A program made the translations under genes and the position numbers. Source: Antrodiella citrinella (taxonomy: Eukaryota > Basidiomycota > Agaricomycetes > Polyporales > Steccherinaceae). From it: a stretch of 64,000 bases of DNA. Location: the NCBI GenBank assembly GCA_004802725.1, contig SGPM01000004.1:124001-188000 (forward strand), read 5' to 3'. The number at the start of each line of letters is the position of its first letter. Within the stretch, counting starts at the first letter, position 1. The notes below the pieces were generated by a model. That model made no database searches and was not told the DNA's origin. It saw only the letters and a program-made list of their open reading frames with translations. This document shows, piece after piece, positions 48,211 to 59,660 of the stretch.

Positions 48211-50241
48211 TCATAGTGCATGATCATTCCCTTGAGGACCGTCAGGATGCTTCTGATCCAATGGTGTGTTCGAGCGATATAACGGCTGACCGCTGCCTGG
48301 GTACGCAGGAACATCCCCATACGCATCGGCGTACGCCCCCGATTCTTCTTGGGGATATGCTTGGTCGTGTTGAGCATACGCCTGAGCTTCATGTTTAGCA
48401 TATGCCTGATCGTGTTGAGCATACGCCTGGTCGTGTTGGGCGTATGCCTGAGCTTCCTGCTGGGAGTACTGCTCGTGTTGGGCGTATGCTTGGGGGTCGT
48501 GTTGAACATATGTTTGTGAGTCCTGGCCATACCCCTGCTGGCTGTATCCTGTCGATGGGGGTGCCCCGTGATGGGCTGCTGGGTCGAAGTATCCTTGGCT
48601 AGCATGGTATGACGGAGCGAGACTTCCCTGATCATCGCTTCTGGCGAAAGGGGCCGCAGACGTTGCAAGGTGTGCGGTTGAGCCGTACTCATCGTCATAG
48701 ACGGCATGTTCTTCGGGCAATGCGCTCGCCGAGGCATTGTAATAATCGGGGTAATGTCCGTAAGGCTGGTTGTAGGCGGGCATTGGTGGGTAGTCGGCAG
48801 AAGGGTAGTCTTTACGATCATTGTAGTAATAATCGTTGGGGGTGACCGAGCTGCTCAGTGCACTTGGCGCATAGGCCTTCGTCCGTGTAGAAACGGCATC
48901 GTGGACGTCGTCGTCGACCGAGAGGTTGGGTAGCGTAGGTTGCCGAAGCGGCTGCGAGATAAGCTCGCCCTTCTTGTTCTTGAGATGAGAGTAGTCGCCA
49001 GCGGCTTCCTTCTTGGCAAGGGCGGCAGCTTTGGCAAGGCGTTGCTTGTTACGACGCTTGATGATCTCGGTGATACGCTGCATAACGAGTGAGAATTGAT
49101 ATCGACAACTGGTATTGTAATAATTACCTTGTCAACTTTGTGGCAGCAGTATTCCTTCAAGTTTCCTTGGATATGGCAGAGTAGGGGAATGTAGCAGACA
49201 CCCGCCACAACGAGGACGAGCAGAGAACCCGCGAACACGAGGGTCGTGAAGGCGGTAGTGACAGTGAGGGCACTGGTCTCAAAATCGTTGCCGGCAAAAT
49301 ACTTGCCGACGTCGTACCAGGCTCCATCATCTCTCTTCGAAAGGTAAAACGCGTACAACGTCAGGGCGTTGATGGCCTGACGGGGCCCATCAGCAAGTAA
49401 GAGCCGCTTCCAACCTGGGAGAGGAAATACATAAGCATCCATCACAACGCAGAACGGTAATTGAACATACTCTTGAATGTAAAGAAGACGAAGAAAGCAA
49501 AGTCGTCCATCCGTTTAGTTGAGTTGGAGATGTGATCAAAAAAACAGAAGTGGTCATAGGATCCTGCGTACAGACGCAGGTCAGTACAATAACATGAGAA
49601 GTCACGAGAAAGAGCTTACTGAGCGAATAGTAGTGATTAGCCATGACATTGGTGAACGCATATGAGATGTCTCGACTTGCGATGATCTTCTTTGCTTTGT
49701 GACCTTCGTACGCAAGCTGACAATACAGGTTAGAGAACGGCACGGTTAGATACGGCGACGTGCTTACAAGGAGGAAGGAGAAAATGATACACCCAAAGAA
49801 CAACCATTTACCAATCTTGAAAGGAATGTAAACGCATCCATTATCCTGATCGGGTGGACAACTGTTGAAGATGGCGTTGGACCATGAATCGGTTGACAAC
49901 ATGGTTACCGCAGTAAAGATATCGGAGCAGTAGACCAGGAAACTCTTGAGAATAATGACATAAAGCCAGAGATACCTATGCGTGGTCGTGTGTCAGACGA
50001 CAGTCACAGTGTACCAGGTTGCGCCGCAGCACGAATCGAATTGCATATCTACTCACTTGAATCGCATCCCTGTGCCATTGTCTGTAAACTCCCGTGTATC
50101 TACGAAATCGAACTACCGGTGCAAGATAGCAATTGCGCGACGATAGGAATGAGTTGCGATGCCATCAAGGTTGGTTTGTGCTAGACAAACCTTATGGTCG
50201 GGAACGACCTCACGCTTCCATGTTCCCCCAGTGAAACACAT
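48211..50241 (-). CDS. KCH1: Fungal low-affinity K+ transport protein (KCH1/PRM6 family)
   Basis: Seven exons, 50241-50191, 50112-50057, 49975-49768, 49716-49620, 49563-49471, 49414-49128, 49077-48211, 552 aa. WKREVVPDHKFDFVDTREF, YLWLYVIILKSFLVYCSDIF, DDFAFFVFFTFKSWKRLLLA and IQGNLKEYCCHKVDKRITEI follow the Kch1 pattern: several membrane helices, the CCHKVDKR motif, and a basic helix after it. Yeast Kch1/Prm6 promote K+ influx during the pheromone response. The C-terminal about 200 residues are Tyr/Gln/Ala-rich with repeats (see repeat entry). The start chosen is the first ATG upstream of the conserved VPDHK. It is divergent from RBG1. Confidence 0.85.
48240..48520 (-). repeat. Tandem repeat encoding QAYAQHD-type units in the KCH1 tail
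   Basis: On the minus strand the units QAYAQHD, QAYAKHE and EAQAYAQHD follow each other about seven times, with the DNA units 21-24 bases long and slightly diverged. The frame is kept, so the repeat is under coding constraint. Its role is unknown. Confidence 0.8.
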
Positions 50242-50625
50242 GAGGGGCAATGAGAGACACGAGTGGGGTCGGGAAGGAAAGTCGGGAAGAGAAGTGTGTT
50301 ATGTCGGTATGTGAAGGACAAGCTGGCTAAGACGGCGACTGAGAGGCTTCCGGTCCTGCCAGTCGCAAAGGAGCGATAGACAAAAGAATGAGAGAGGGAA
50401 TGACTGGTGGTGAGCCGCGTTGAATAACGACGGCCGTGGCGAGAGAGCTGAAGAGCCAAGAGCTGGAAAGACGCGGGAGGGAGAGGCTGGCAGTCGGACG
50501 AGACAAGGAGGAAGAGGAGCAAGCGAAAGCGGTGCCCGAATTCGTTGCTAGCCATAAAATCAGGCGCCCACTCTTCAACAATAGACTGACAGCTGCCCAT
50601 TATCCTCATTCAAAGCGTCGCAACA
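50242..50625. promoter_or_regulatory. Divergent promoter shared by KCH1 and RBG1
   Basis: A 384-base gap between opposed start codons, purine-rich on the plus strand in the part nearest RBG1. GACGCG occurs at 50470-50475. No gene is supported. Confidence 0.4.
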
Positions 50626-52348
50626 ATGACTACCGTGCAGAAGATCAAGGTATGTGGTTGTTTGTATGGCTTGTGGGCATCCAGGTGCTGAAGACATGCC
50701 AATTGCGGTAGGAAGTCGAAGATGAGATGGTAAGTCGCGTGCATTAATTTCACCGTAGAACTAGCCGAATTCATGCTTGGTACCACAGAACAGGAGTGCG
50801 TTCAGCACCTATCACCATGCGATATTCGTCCTCATATACATGTGCATGACCTTCAGCGCAAAAGAATAAGGCTACGAGCTACCATCTAGGTCAACTCAAG
50901 GCAAAGCTCGCAAAGCTCAGACGAGAGCTCATCAACCCTTCGAGCGGAGGTGGAGGCGGAGGCGGAGGTTTGGGATTCGATGTCGCACGGACAGGAATAG
51001 CGTCCGTTGGATTTGTAGGGTTTCCATCAGTCGGAAAAGTGAGAATGACTTTCATTTTCTCTGGATGTGCTGCTGAAACGCGTTTGCCGTCAGTCTACCC
51101 TCATGTCTAAATTGACTGGAACACATTCAGAAGTATCCGAGATTGACTTCACGACCTTGACGACAGTACCAGGAACTTTGAAAGTGCACGGTGCACCAAT
51201 ACAGATTCTTGATCTTCGTGAGCATACTTCTGGACTGTTCTGCGCGTGTCCTCATCGTGTCTTCTAGCCGGAATTATTGAGGGAGCTAATGATGGCAGAG
51301 GTCGAGGTCGCCAAGGTATGTTCTTGTCGTGAATTGTGCATCATCCTTAACTAAACATGTGTTTGCAGTCATTGCTGGTATGTCTTTTAGACTCCACCCA
51401 TCCTCAAATTTTCACAGACGGCCTCTTCAGTTGCACGAACGTGTAACCTCATTTTCATCGTGTTGGACGTTCTCAAACCTCTTGGAGATAAAACGATCAT
51501 CGAGTCTGAGTTGGAAGGCTTTGGCATTCGGTTAAACAAGACTCCGCCAAACGTCACTGTTCGCAAGAAAGAACGTGGTGGAATCGCTATCACGAACACG
51601 GTCCCTCTCACAAGCATCGACCACGACGAGATCAAAGCTATTCTGAGCGAATACAAAATCAACAATGCGGATGTTGCAATTCGACAGGTGGGTGCCACTG
51701 CTGACGATTTAGTCGACGTCATCGAAGGCAACAGGTAAAGTTCAACATCTACTAGGATGTATCCGTCTGACCGCTCACCTCACGCAGAGTATACATTCCA
51801 GCTATCTATGTCTTGAACAAGATTGACGCGATCTCGATAGAGGAACTTGACCTTCTGTATGTTCGCTGATCTTCCATTGTTTCTGTTTTCCTGCTGACAC
51901 CCTTGCTTGCAGATACAAAATCCCCATGAGCGTACCGGTGTCGTCTCGCGAATGGATGAACATCGACGAGCTGATAGAAAAGATGTGGGAGACCCTCAAC
52001 CTCGTCCGAGTGTACACAAAGCCTCGTGGTCTAGCACCAGATTACAGTTCGCCTGTCGTCCTGAGAACAGGGAAGTGCACGGTGGAGGACTTCTGTAATT
52101 CGATTCATAAGGAGATCTCTAAACAACTAAAATAGTGAGTACGTGCCTCTTGCTTCTGAAAACAAAACACTAAACCACTTTTCTCGAAGTGCGGTTGTAT
52201 GGGGAGCCAGTGCTAAGCACGCTCGGGGGCAGAAAGTAGGTCTAGATCATGTGCTGGAAGACGAAGACGGTAAATTCTACGTTACATCGTTCGTCGACGT
52301 GAGCTGAAATTTGATTCCTGGACAGTCGTACATATTTCGAAGAAATAG
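50626..52348 (+). CDS. RBG1: Developmentally regulated GTP-binding protein 1 (DRG1/Rbg1)
   Basis: Twelve exons: 50626-50649, 50712-50729, 50789-50795, 50857-51038, 51094-51217, 51268-51315, 51369-51377, 51431-51734, 51788-51856, 51913-52134, 52190-52269, 52326-52348; 369 aa. [20 protein letters not shown] opens the HTH region; [12 protein letters not shown] is the P-loop, split by an intron after [23 protein letters not shown] is G3 with the Gly-rich loop; NKID is G4. The C-terminal TGS domain covers [16 protein letters not shown] and ends DVVHISKK. DRG1 binds the partner Dfrp1/Tma46 and helps translating ribosomes. Two exons are tiny (7 and 9 nt); both are needed for NRTQKNKAT and RQVIAVARTC. 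Confidence 0.95.
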
Positions 52349-52564
52349 GCGTGCATATTGTGGGGTTGTAGGCTACATGATTATATACGGCGCAAAACTA
52401 CTAGGCTTGCCCGAGCAGTGTACGATATGTAGTACAGAATATACATCGGGTGGTGGTGGATCATCATTGAAAGACTTGTTTAAAACAACATTTTCTGGAT
52501 CTGAGCGGTGATTCCTGGAAAGAGAAGCGCAAATGGAATGGTCCTGGAACAGAGGATGGAGAAA

Positions 52565-54001
52565 CTAGAAATCTTCGTCAAGACTGCTACGTGGGGTCAT
52601 GAGAACGGTGACTGAGACGAGAGCACATGTACTCACAATGCCGACTGTACTCGATAGTCACTTTGTTTTTGTTCATCGCCGCCTTGCTGAGATGTAGAGT
52701 GGCTGAAGTTGGCTCTGGCATATTCGGAGACTCGCTTCTCGAAGAAGTTCGTCTTGCCTTGTAACGAGATCATGTCCATGAAGTCAAAGGGATTGGATGA
52801 CTTGTAGTGTTTGGTATTGCCAAGTGATAGCAAGAGATGGTCCGCAACGAACTCGATATACTGATGCATGAGGCGCACATTCATACCGATCAGATCGACT
52901 GGAAGTGCATCTTATATCAAGATATAAGCTCATAGAACTTTGCGGTGCATTCATGACATGAACATACCGGAGAGGAACTCTTTTTCGATTTCGACAGCCT
53001 CTGTGATGATTTTCAGCACTACGTCTGGATGCGGCCGTCTCTTCAGATGTTCGAACAGCAAGCATGCGAAGTCGGTATGCATCCCTTCGTCGCGGCTGAT
53101 CAACTCGTTCGAATGCGTCAAGCCCGGCATCAGGCCGCGTTTCTTGATCCAAAAGATAGACGCAAATGAGCCCGAGAAGAATACCCCTTCCACAGCTGCA
53201 AAGGCCACCAAACGCTCCCCGAAAGAAGACTCTTTGTCCGATATCCATCGCAAAGCCCAGTCCGCCTTCTTCTTGATACAAGGTACGGTTTCGATGGCGT
53301 CGAATAGATAATCTCTTTCGTTCGGATCCTTAATATATGTGTCAATGAGGAGTGAATATGTTTCTGCGTGGATGTTCTCCATCATGATCTGGAACCCGTA
53401 GAAACATCGTGCTTCGGCGGCTTGGACTTCGCCTGAAAAGCGTTCTACAAGGTTCTCATTCACAATGCCGTCCGAAGCAGCAAAGAAAGCGAGGACGTGG
53501 GATATGAAGTGCCGTTCATTGTCATTGAGGCGATCGTTCCAGTCGACTAGGTCATGCGAAAGGTCGATTTCTTCGGCGGTCCAGAAAGATGCTTGCGCCT
53601 TTTTATACATACGCCAGATCTAGGGAAAGTCAGTATTGAAAACTATAAACGAATAACGGGTATTCTTACTTCGTGATACTGAATGGGAAACAGAACAAAG
53701 CGTCGCTTCGACTCCATTAGCAAAGGTTCTGTGTCTAATCCGCGTCTTTCAGGATTGATATTTTCTATTGGACAAGAAACTCACCCTCCGGCAAATCTAC
53801 GTCACCAACGAACCGATGCTTCTGAGCTATACCGAGAGTCCTACCATTTGAGACCTCCTGTGAGAAGTGTGGCCCGTCATTTGACTTGGGCGAATTAATT
53901 CGGAACTCTTGTATCTTGTGGCACTGTTGGCCGCAGTCTTCTGCCGCACACAGTTCGTTCGAAGATGCGATGAGTTGAAGAGTTCTTCCGCACGAGACCA
54001 T
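52565..54001 (-). CDS. RNR2: Ribonucleoside-diphosphate reductase small subunit, paralogue A
   Basis: Five exons, 54001-53785, 53734-53670, 53619-52968, 52910-52637, 52586-52565, 409 aa. The core matches class Ia R2: [37 protein letters not shown] with the radical Tyr in FYGFQ and Glu/His iron ligands, and [20 protein letters not shown]. The last exon is 22 nt and gives FSLDEDF, the C-terminal tail that docks on R1. All iron ligands and the Tyr look intact, so it should be active. The first 70 residues ([18 protein letters not shown] ...) do not resemble the N-terminus of paralogue B. It shares a 496-base divergent promoter with that copy. Confidence 0.93.
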
Positions 54002-54497
54002 ATTACGATTACAGTAATGAGAAGGAATAATTTAAGGAGGTCGTGGTGGTAAGGGATCGAAAGGCGTTTGGTCGCTGGAGTTATGTCATACGGACGCGTA
54101 AACAGGGGGATAAGTTCCGCGTCCTTGTCACGCATAGTCACGGAAGATTACCAAGAATGTGCAAATTTCGTGACGTACCGCGTGCTAAACAGTCACGAAT
54201 ATCACGTGTAGTGACGGGCCATCATGTTTTTAGCGCTTAACGTGACCGCCAGGCTCGGAATACGTCGGAGTTTCGCACAAGCGGATCGCGAGGTCTCATC
54301 TTCAATTACTCGATTAAGGCAAAACGCGTCAACAGAGACAAACAGACGCGACTGTTGATTGTTGAAAGTTCAAAATAACTTCAAACCGAACTGGCGCATA
54401 AAAAGTCAACACGTCGCGCCTTCCTCCTTTACCACAAACCACCACCTCCCCCTCCCTCTCATACCCACCCACCACTCATCTTATCTACCTTTTTGCA
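54002..54497. promoter_or_regulatory. Divergent promoter between the two RNR2 paralogues, with MluI boxes
   Basis: 496 bases between opposed start codons. The hexamer ACGCGT (the MCB/MluI cell-cycle box of G1/S genes) occurs at 54094-54099 and 54324-54329, with related CGCG words nearby. A pyrimidine-rich stretch at 54418-54490 precedes the plus-strand ATG. G1/S control is inference from known MCB function at yeast and fission-yeast RNR and DNA-synthesis genes. Confidence 0.6.
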
Positions 54498-56073
54498 ATG
54501 GCTCGTGCTGGTACTTCTACTCCTCCTCGTGTTGCATCTCCTCTTCCCGCCATGGAGACCCCCAGCAAGACTCCTAGCAAGAGGGTGTGTATCCGGTCGC
54601 GTCGCGTCGGGCTCGGCTCTAATTTATTTTCTCTCGATAGGCTGCTTCTGCCATCGAGTCCATGACTCTGTCTTCGCCTACGAAACGCGTCAAGGTCGAG
54701 CCCCTCGTCGACGACAAGAAGCGTTCAGTATCGCCCGCGTCTGTCTCCAGCGACGCTAAGGACGAAGATGTTTTCAAACTCAAGGTAGTCAAGGAACCTA
54801 CACTTGAAGAACTGCAGAAGAGATTTGTTGGTGATGTGACGCTGCCTGAGAGTGAGTTGCATTCGGTTGAAAAGTGTCTAGCGGCCATTGCTGACGTATA
54901 CATCCAGACCAGGAGCCGTTGCTCATGGAGTCCAAGCGCCGCTTTGTATTGTTCCCCATCCAGTATCACGAGGTATGTCGTCTAGATATCATCATAACGC
55001 GGGTATGTTTGACTGACGTGTAATGTTTGTCAGATTTGGCAGATGTACAAAAAAGCTGAGGCGTCCTTCTGGACTGCCGAGGAGATGGACCTGTCCAAGG
55101 ATATCCATGACTGGACCAACCGCCTCAACGACAACGAGCGTCACTTCATCTCTCACGTCCTCGCGTTCTTTGCTGCGTCCGACGGTATCGTCAACGAGAA
55201 CCTCGTTGAGCGTTTCTCTAACGAAGTCCAGGCTGCGGAAGCTCGATGCTTTTATGGCTTCCAGATCATGATGGAGAACATCCATTCCGAGACTTACTCC
55301 CTCCTTATCGACACTTACATCCGGGATCCCACGCAGCGCGAGCATCTGTTCGACGCGATCGAGACCATTCCTTGTATCAAGACCAAAGCTGACTGGGCCA
55401 TGCGTTGGATCTCAGACAAGGACTCGTGCTTCGGAGAGCGTCTTGTTGCTTTCGCCGCTGTCGAAGGCATCTTCTTCTCCGGTTCTTTTGCTTCCATCTT
55501 CTGGTTGAAGAAGCGTGGTCTGATGCCTGGCTTGACGTTCTCCAACGAGCTCATCAGCCGTGACGAAGGCATGCACACCGACTTCGCTTGCCTGCTCTTC
55601 AGTCACCTCAAGCGTAGACCTCACCCCGACACTATCAAGAGGATCATCAAGGAAGCTGTCGCCATTGAGCAAGAGTTCTTGACAGGTAAGCTACTCAGCG
55701 TCTTAATGCCTTTTTCTCGCGTGCTCACAGTTTGGTAGATGCTCTGCCTTGCAGTCTTATCGGCATGAACGCCCGTCTCATGTGCCAGTACATCGAGTTC
55801 GTTGCTGATCGTCTCCTGATGTCCCTCGGAAACCCTAGGATATACAATGTCCCCAACCCCTTCGACTTCATGGACATGATTTCCTTGCAGGGCAAGACCA
55901 ACTTCTTTGAGAAGCGTGTTTCAGACTACTCGAAGGCTGGTGTTCACTCGTCGGTGAATGCTAAGGTCTCAGAGGCACCGTCAACCTCCAGAACATTGTG
56001 AGTAGTTCTAGTCCTCCTCGTCCGATACAACTACTTATGCTTTCTCTACAGTACCTTCGATGAGGATTTCTAA
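54498..56073 (+). CDS. RNR2: Ribonucleoside-diphosphate reductase small subunit, paralogue B
   Basis: Six exons, 54498-54584, 54641-54851, 54908-54972, 55034-55685, 55739-55997, 56052-56073, 431 aa. A Ser/Thr/Pro-rich N-terminus with [10 protein letters not shown] and KKRSVSPAS is followed by the R2 core ([53 protein letters not shown]) with the radical Tyr and iron ligands kept. It ends FTFDEDF, the R1-binding tail, from a 22-nt last exon. Four of its introns sit at the same codons and phases as in paralogue A, so the two copies came from one duplicated intron-containing gene. Residues such as NIHSE/NIHAE and [20 protein letters not shown] differ. Confidence 0.95.
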
Positions 56074-56453
56074 ACATTTCTACGCATTTGTCCGTTTGTG
56101 GTTGTAATATTATTTGCCCATGTCTGCTCTACATTATCTTCCCTATGACGCATCCCCACGCCCCTCTCCAGCAGTTCTCACATTTGTTGTTCCAATTCCT
56201 CTCAAGCATAGATTTGTTCCCCTTGCGTAGCTCATGTACTCCTGACTCCTGTATCTTCCATCCCAATATGATGATCATTATACGCGATACGATTACTAGA
56301 ATGGTTTGTCGATGACGTATGAAATATGAGGATAAGAGTTCGCAGGTGCTCGTTACGGTACATACGAGACCATGAACTAAGGGCGTAGTAGAGATGTTTC
56401 CGCGATGCATACAATACATATTCTAAGAGACAAGGTCCAGTTGTGGATGATCG
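56074..56453. other. Convergent intergenic region RNR2 paralogue B / VMA21
   Basis: The 380 bases lie between two facing stop codons and are T-rich in the first half, as expected of a 3' UTR. No gene is supported. Confidence 0.4.
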
Positions 56454-56852
56454 TCATCTCGTCTTTCGAGACTCAAGCTTTTCCTGCGGGGTGTTACGGA
56501 CAGAGTGCTGTTTGTCTTCTCGGATAGAGACGATGATATACAGGACCAGGACAACGTTAGCCGCTACAACAGCGGTAATTGCAGCATAGGTCGAGTTCCC
56601 TACATTCGGCGAGAGGTTTATGAGTTGAGTCGAAATATATGTGTGGGTAGTGCTCACCTCCCCATAAGAATCTCTCAGAAACGAAGTACGCTGAGATCGG
56701 TGCCAGTGCCAGAGAAAGACTGAACACGACGAGCTTGGCTAGAGTTCCACTAACGTGAACGTTCATTTGACGTGTAAACAGTGGTATATGTGAGCTTACC
56801 TGTTTTCCGCTGTCTGTGCCGTCACTTTGGACACTGCAACATGTTCGCTCAT
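56454..56852 (-). CDS. VMA21: V-ATPase assembly factor VMA21
   Basis: Three exons, 56852-56800, 56749-56658, 56599-56454, 96 aa, within the family's range. MSEHVAVSKVTAQTAENSGT precedes a first membrane helix (LAKLVVFSLSLALAPISAYF), a short lumenal loop (WGGNSTYAA), and a second helix (AVVAANVVLVLYIIVSIRED). Two helices joined by a short WGxxxxxYAAITAV loop, with charged ends, are diagnostic of Vma21. It assembles the V0 sector in the ER and returns from the Golgi by a C-terminal basic signal; the tail here ends ESRKTR. Start chosen as the only ATG upstream of the first helix. Confidence 0.9.
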
Positions 56853-57087
56853 GGTTGTCGAAGTTAACAACGTTATGTTTTGCGTTAGGCGCTGCAGACG
56901 TAGTTCAGCGAGAAAGACGCCCATCTTATCCTGCCATTGGCATTGCCACTGCCGGTGACGGTCTCCCCGAACCACATTCCCTCCTTCTCCTTTTTCGCGG
57001 TATCATCAACTCTAAGCTCGTGGAACGCTTGAACTACCCTTGTCACTCATTATTTCGTCATTCTGATCCCAGAGAAGGATACATACG

Positions 57088-59449
57088 ATGTCTTCTTCAA
57101 GTCGGGTCTCACCGTTGTTGACATCACCGTCTGTACCACGGCCCAGATTCGTGTCAAGCCCGTTGGGAACTAGGAAGGAGCATCAGGTGTTCACAGATGC
57201 CGTGTCGAAGGAGGATCCTCCGAAGCCCCTTACTTGGCTTGAAAGTATCAGGACGGAGATGTCTCTTGTAGACTGGGATATCTTCTTTGCGTCTCTCGGC
57301 CTGAAAATACTGTTGTTCCCAGCGTAGTACGTGTATCTGGTACACTATATGTTCACAATAATATATCTGCATTCCTCCAGTCGGTCAACTGATTTCGAAG
57401 TGCATCGAAATTGGCTTGCAATAACCCATTCGCTGCCAATATCACAGTGGTACCACGACGTGAGTATTCTGAGAGCTAGTCCTGCGTATTGTACTTCTCC
57501 AGCTGACCGAAGTCTATCTAGACAACATCAGAATGGAGTGAGCCATACATGAATTGCACATTCCAGATCACGCAAATTGATTCTTTGTCCTAGCCCTGGA
57601 CTATCCCCCGTTCTTCGCATACTTTGAGAAGCTGATGTCTATCCCGGCTGCGCTCATTGATCCCAAAATCGTGGATTTGAACAACTTGAACTATGATGCC
57701 TGGTCTGTCATTGCGTACCAGCGTACCACTGTCATTTTGACTGAGCTCGTACTTGGTTTCGTGCTCGTAAGGTGTGATCGGCTTCACGTGCGCAAAGGTA
57801 CCAGGCTAATGATATGCCTGTAGATTTATTCGGGGTGCTGTCGACCCGTCAGTGCAGCGGATAATATCTGCGTCGCTATTCCTCCATCCTGGCTTCCTCA
57901 TCGTGGACCACATACATTTCCAGTACAACGGGTTCATGTTTGGGATTCTGCTCTGGTCCATACTCATGGCCCGTAATGTCAGTATCTTTATTTGAGACGC
58001 GCTCACGCAGGTCTTGATGTTGATACTATTTTTACTCCAAGGGCAACAAACTGGCAAGCGGCTTTCTGTTCGCCGTGTTATTGAACTTCAAGCATATATA
58101 CATGTATCTTGCCGTGAGTTTATGTTCGTCATACTCTTACCTGCCATTGAACACTTGGCACAACAGCCTGCATATTTCATCTACCTACTGCGCTCTTTTT
58201 GCTTGTCTCCAACGGGAGAGTTGCTTCCTTCGCGCTTCCTATCGCTTGCCAATACCGTTATTCTCGTATTCACGGTCTCGCTCGGCCCCTTCCTACTCAT
58301 GGGCCAGATTCCTCAGCTCTTAAGCAGGTTGTTTCCATTTACCCGTGGTCTCAACCATGCCTACTGGGCTCCGAATGCCTGGGCGTTGGTGACATTCGCT
58401 GACCGAGTGCTCTTGAAAGGTGCGCACCGAGTATATGATAGATTGGGGTACCGTCTTGACATAAATCCAGTTACACAGCGACTAAATGTTGGAAATATAG
58501 CAATTAATGAGTCAGGCGTAGCTTCAACATCGCGTGGTTTGGTTGGCGATACCGTCTTCGCTATCATTCCGAACGTGAAACCGATTCATACGTTCCTCGT
58601 AACTCTAGCATTCCAAATGGTATGTGACTTCTATAACATCTCCCAGGTATCTACTAAAACGCAATCCTCTAGATATTTCTTGTGAAGCTGTGGCGACTGC
58701 CCTCGTACAAGTCGTTCCTAGCTGCTCTGACATTATGCGGATACACATCGTACATGTTCGGCTGGCATGTGCATGAGAAAGCCATCCTACTTGTCCTTGT
58801 GCCTCTCAGGTGAGCCTGTTCAAGATAACGGCAATGATGTGCAGCTTAACGCAGTATTCGCTAGCCTCCTTGCAGCAGAGAGCCATGCGTACTTCAGGAC
58901 TTATTTAATAGCATCAGTCGCTGGTATATTCTCCTTGTTCCCTTTGCTGTTCACACCGGCAGGTATGTGTCTTCTTAGCTCGCTGATAGCTGCCACTGAC
59001 TTTTCGCCTACAGAAACCCTTGTTAAGATCATCTACTCTGTAGTTTGGGGAGTTTTCGTCTTGGGGCCCCTGAATCAAAGGACCTACGAGTAAGCATATC
59101 CTTCTGAAATCTGAGGGGTATAATTCTCATCTAGACGTTTAGATTCCCCACATCCTTGCCTTTTGTTCTCGTTGATACCCTGGAGAAGTTGTATCTGGCC
59201 GGCTTCGCCCTCCTTCAGATCTTCGTGACACTTTCCCCGCTATTGACTGGGTCTGTGAACACGTCGAACGGCGACGTACCTGGAGACTTTGTTACAAGCA
59301 TATCCGGTACAGAAGGAGTGGTAGAAGTCTCTGCAGGCATGGAGTTCTTGCCACTCATGATGACGAGTGTCTACTGTGCGATCGGTTTGGTTTGGGCGTT
59401 CGTAAGGTTGTCTGTAATCTATCTACGACAGGCTGAAGAGGCGACTTGA
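57088..59449 (+). CDS. ALG8: Dolichyl-P-Glc:Glc1Man9GlcNAc2-PP-dolichol alpha-1,3-glucosyltransferase
   Basis: Eleven exons: 57088-57326, 57381-57459, 57522-57537, 57594-57771, 57824-57977, 58042-58113, 58167-58619, 58673-58809, 58865-58962, 59014-59089, 59143-59449; 602 aa. The lumenal motif [20 protein letters not shown] then [11 protein letters not shown] is the ALG6/ALG8 signature, and [35 protein letters not shown] and [20 protein letters not shown] follow in order. About a dozen membrane helices are visible. [12 protein letters not shown] and the overall motifs fit ALG8, which adds the second glucose to the N-glycan precursor in the ER. Exon 3 is only 16 nt. The acceptor at 58864 was chosen because it restores [12 protein letters not shown]. 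Confidence 0.9.
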
Positions 59450-59660
59450 TTCTGCCTCTCCACTTCCACCTTTATGTACATATTTAGGGAGGTCTCGAGC
59501 AGTCAAGTAGTCTGTCATTTTTATCGGAATCTGCACAACAGACCGCTTTTGATAAGATAAGATCACTGTGGCAAAAGTTTGAAATTGTCGGTTTGTGAAC
59601 CGCCCACCTTCCTGTGCAAGTCTGACACCTCACCAGTCTCACCCTTTATTCTTGTTCAAA

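Noticed and set aside
58810..58850. ALG8 acceptor at the GTGCAG near 58843
   Set aside because: It puts the frame into a stop soon after; the acceptor at 58864 restores the conserved [11 protein letters not shown].
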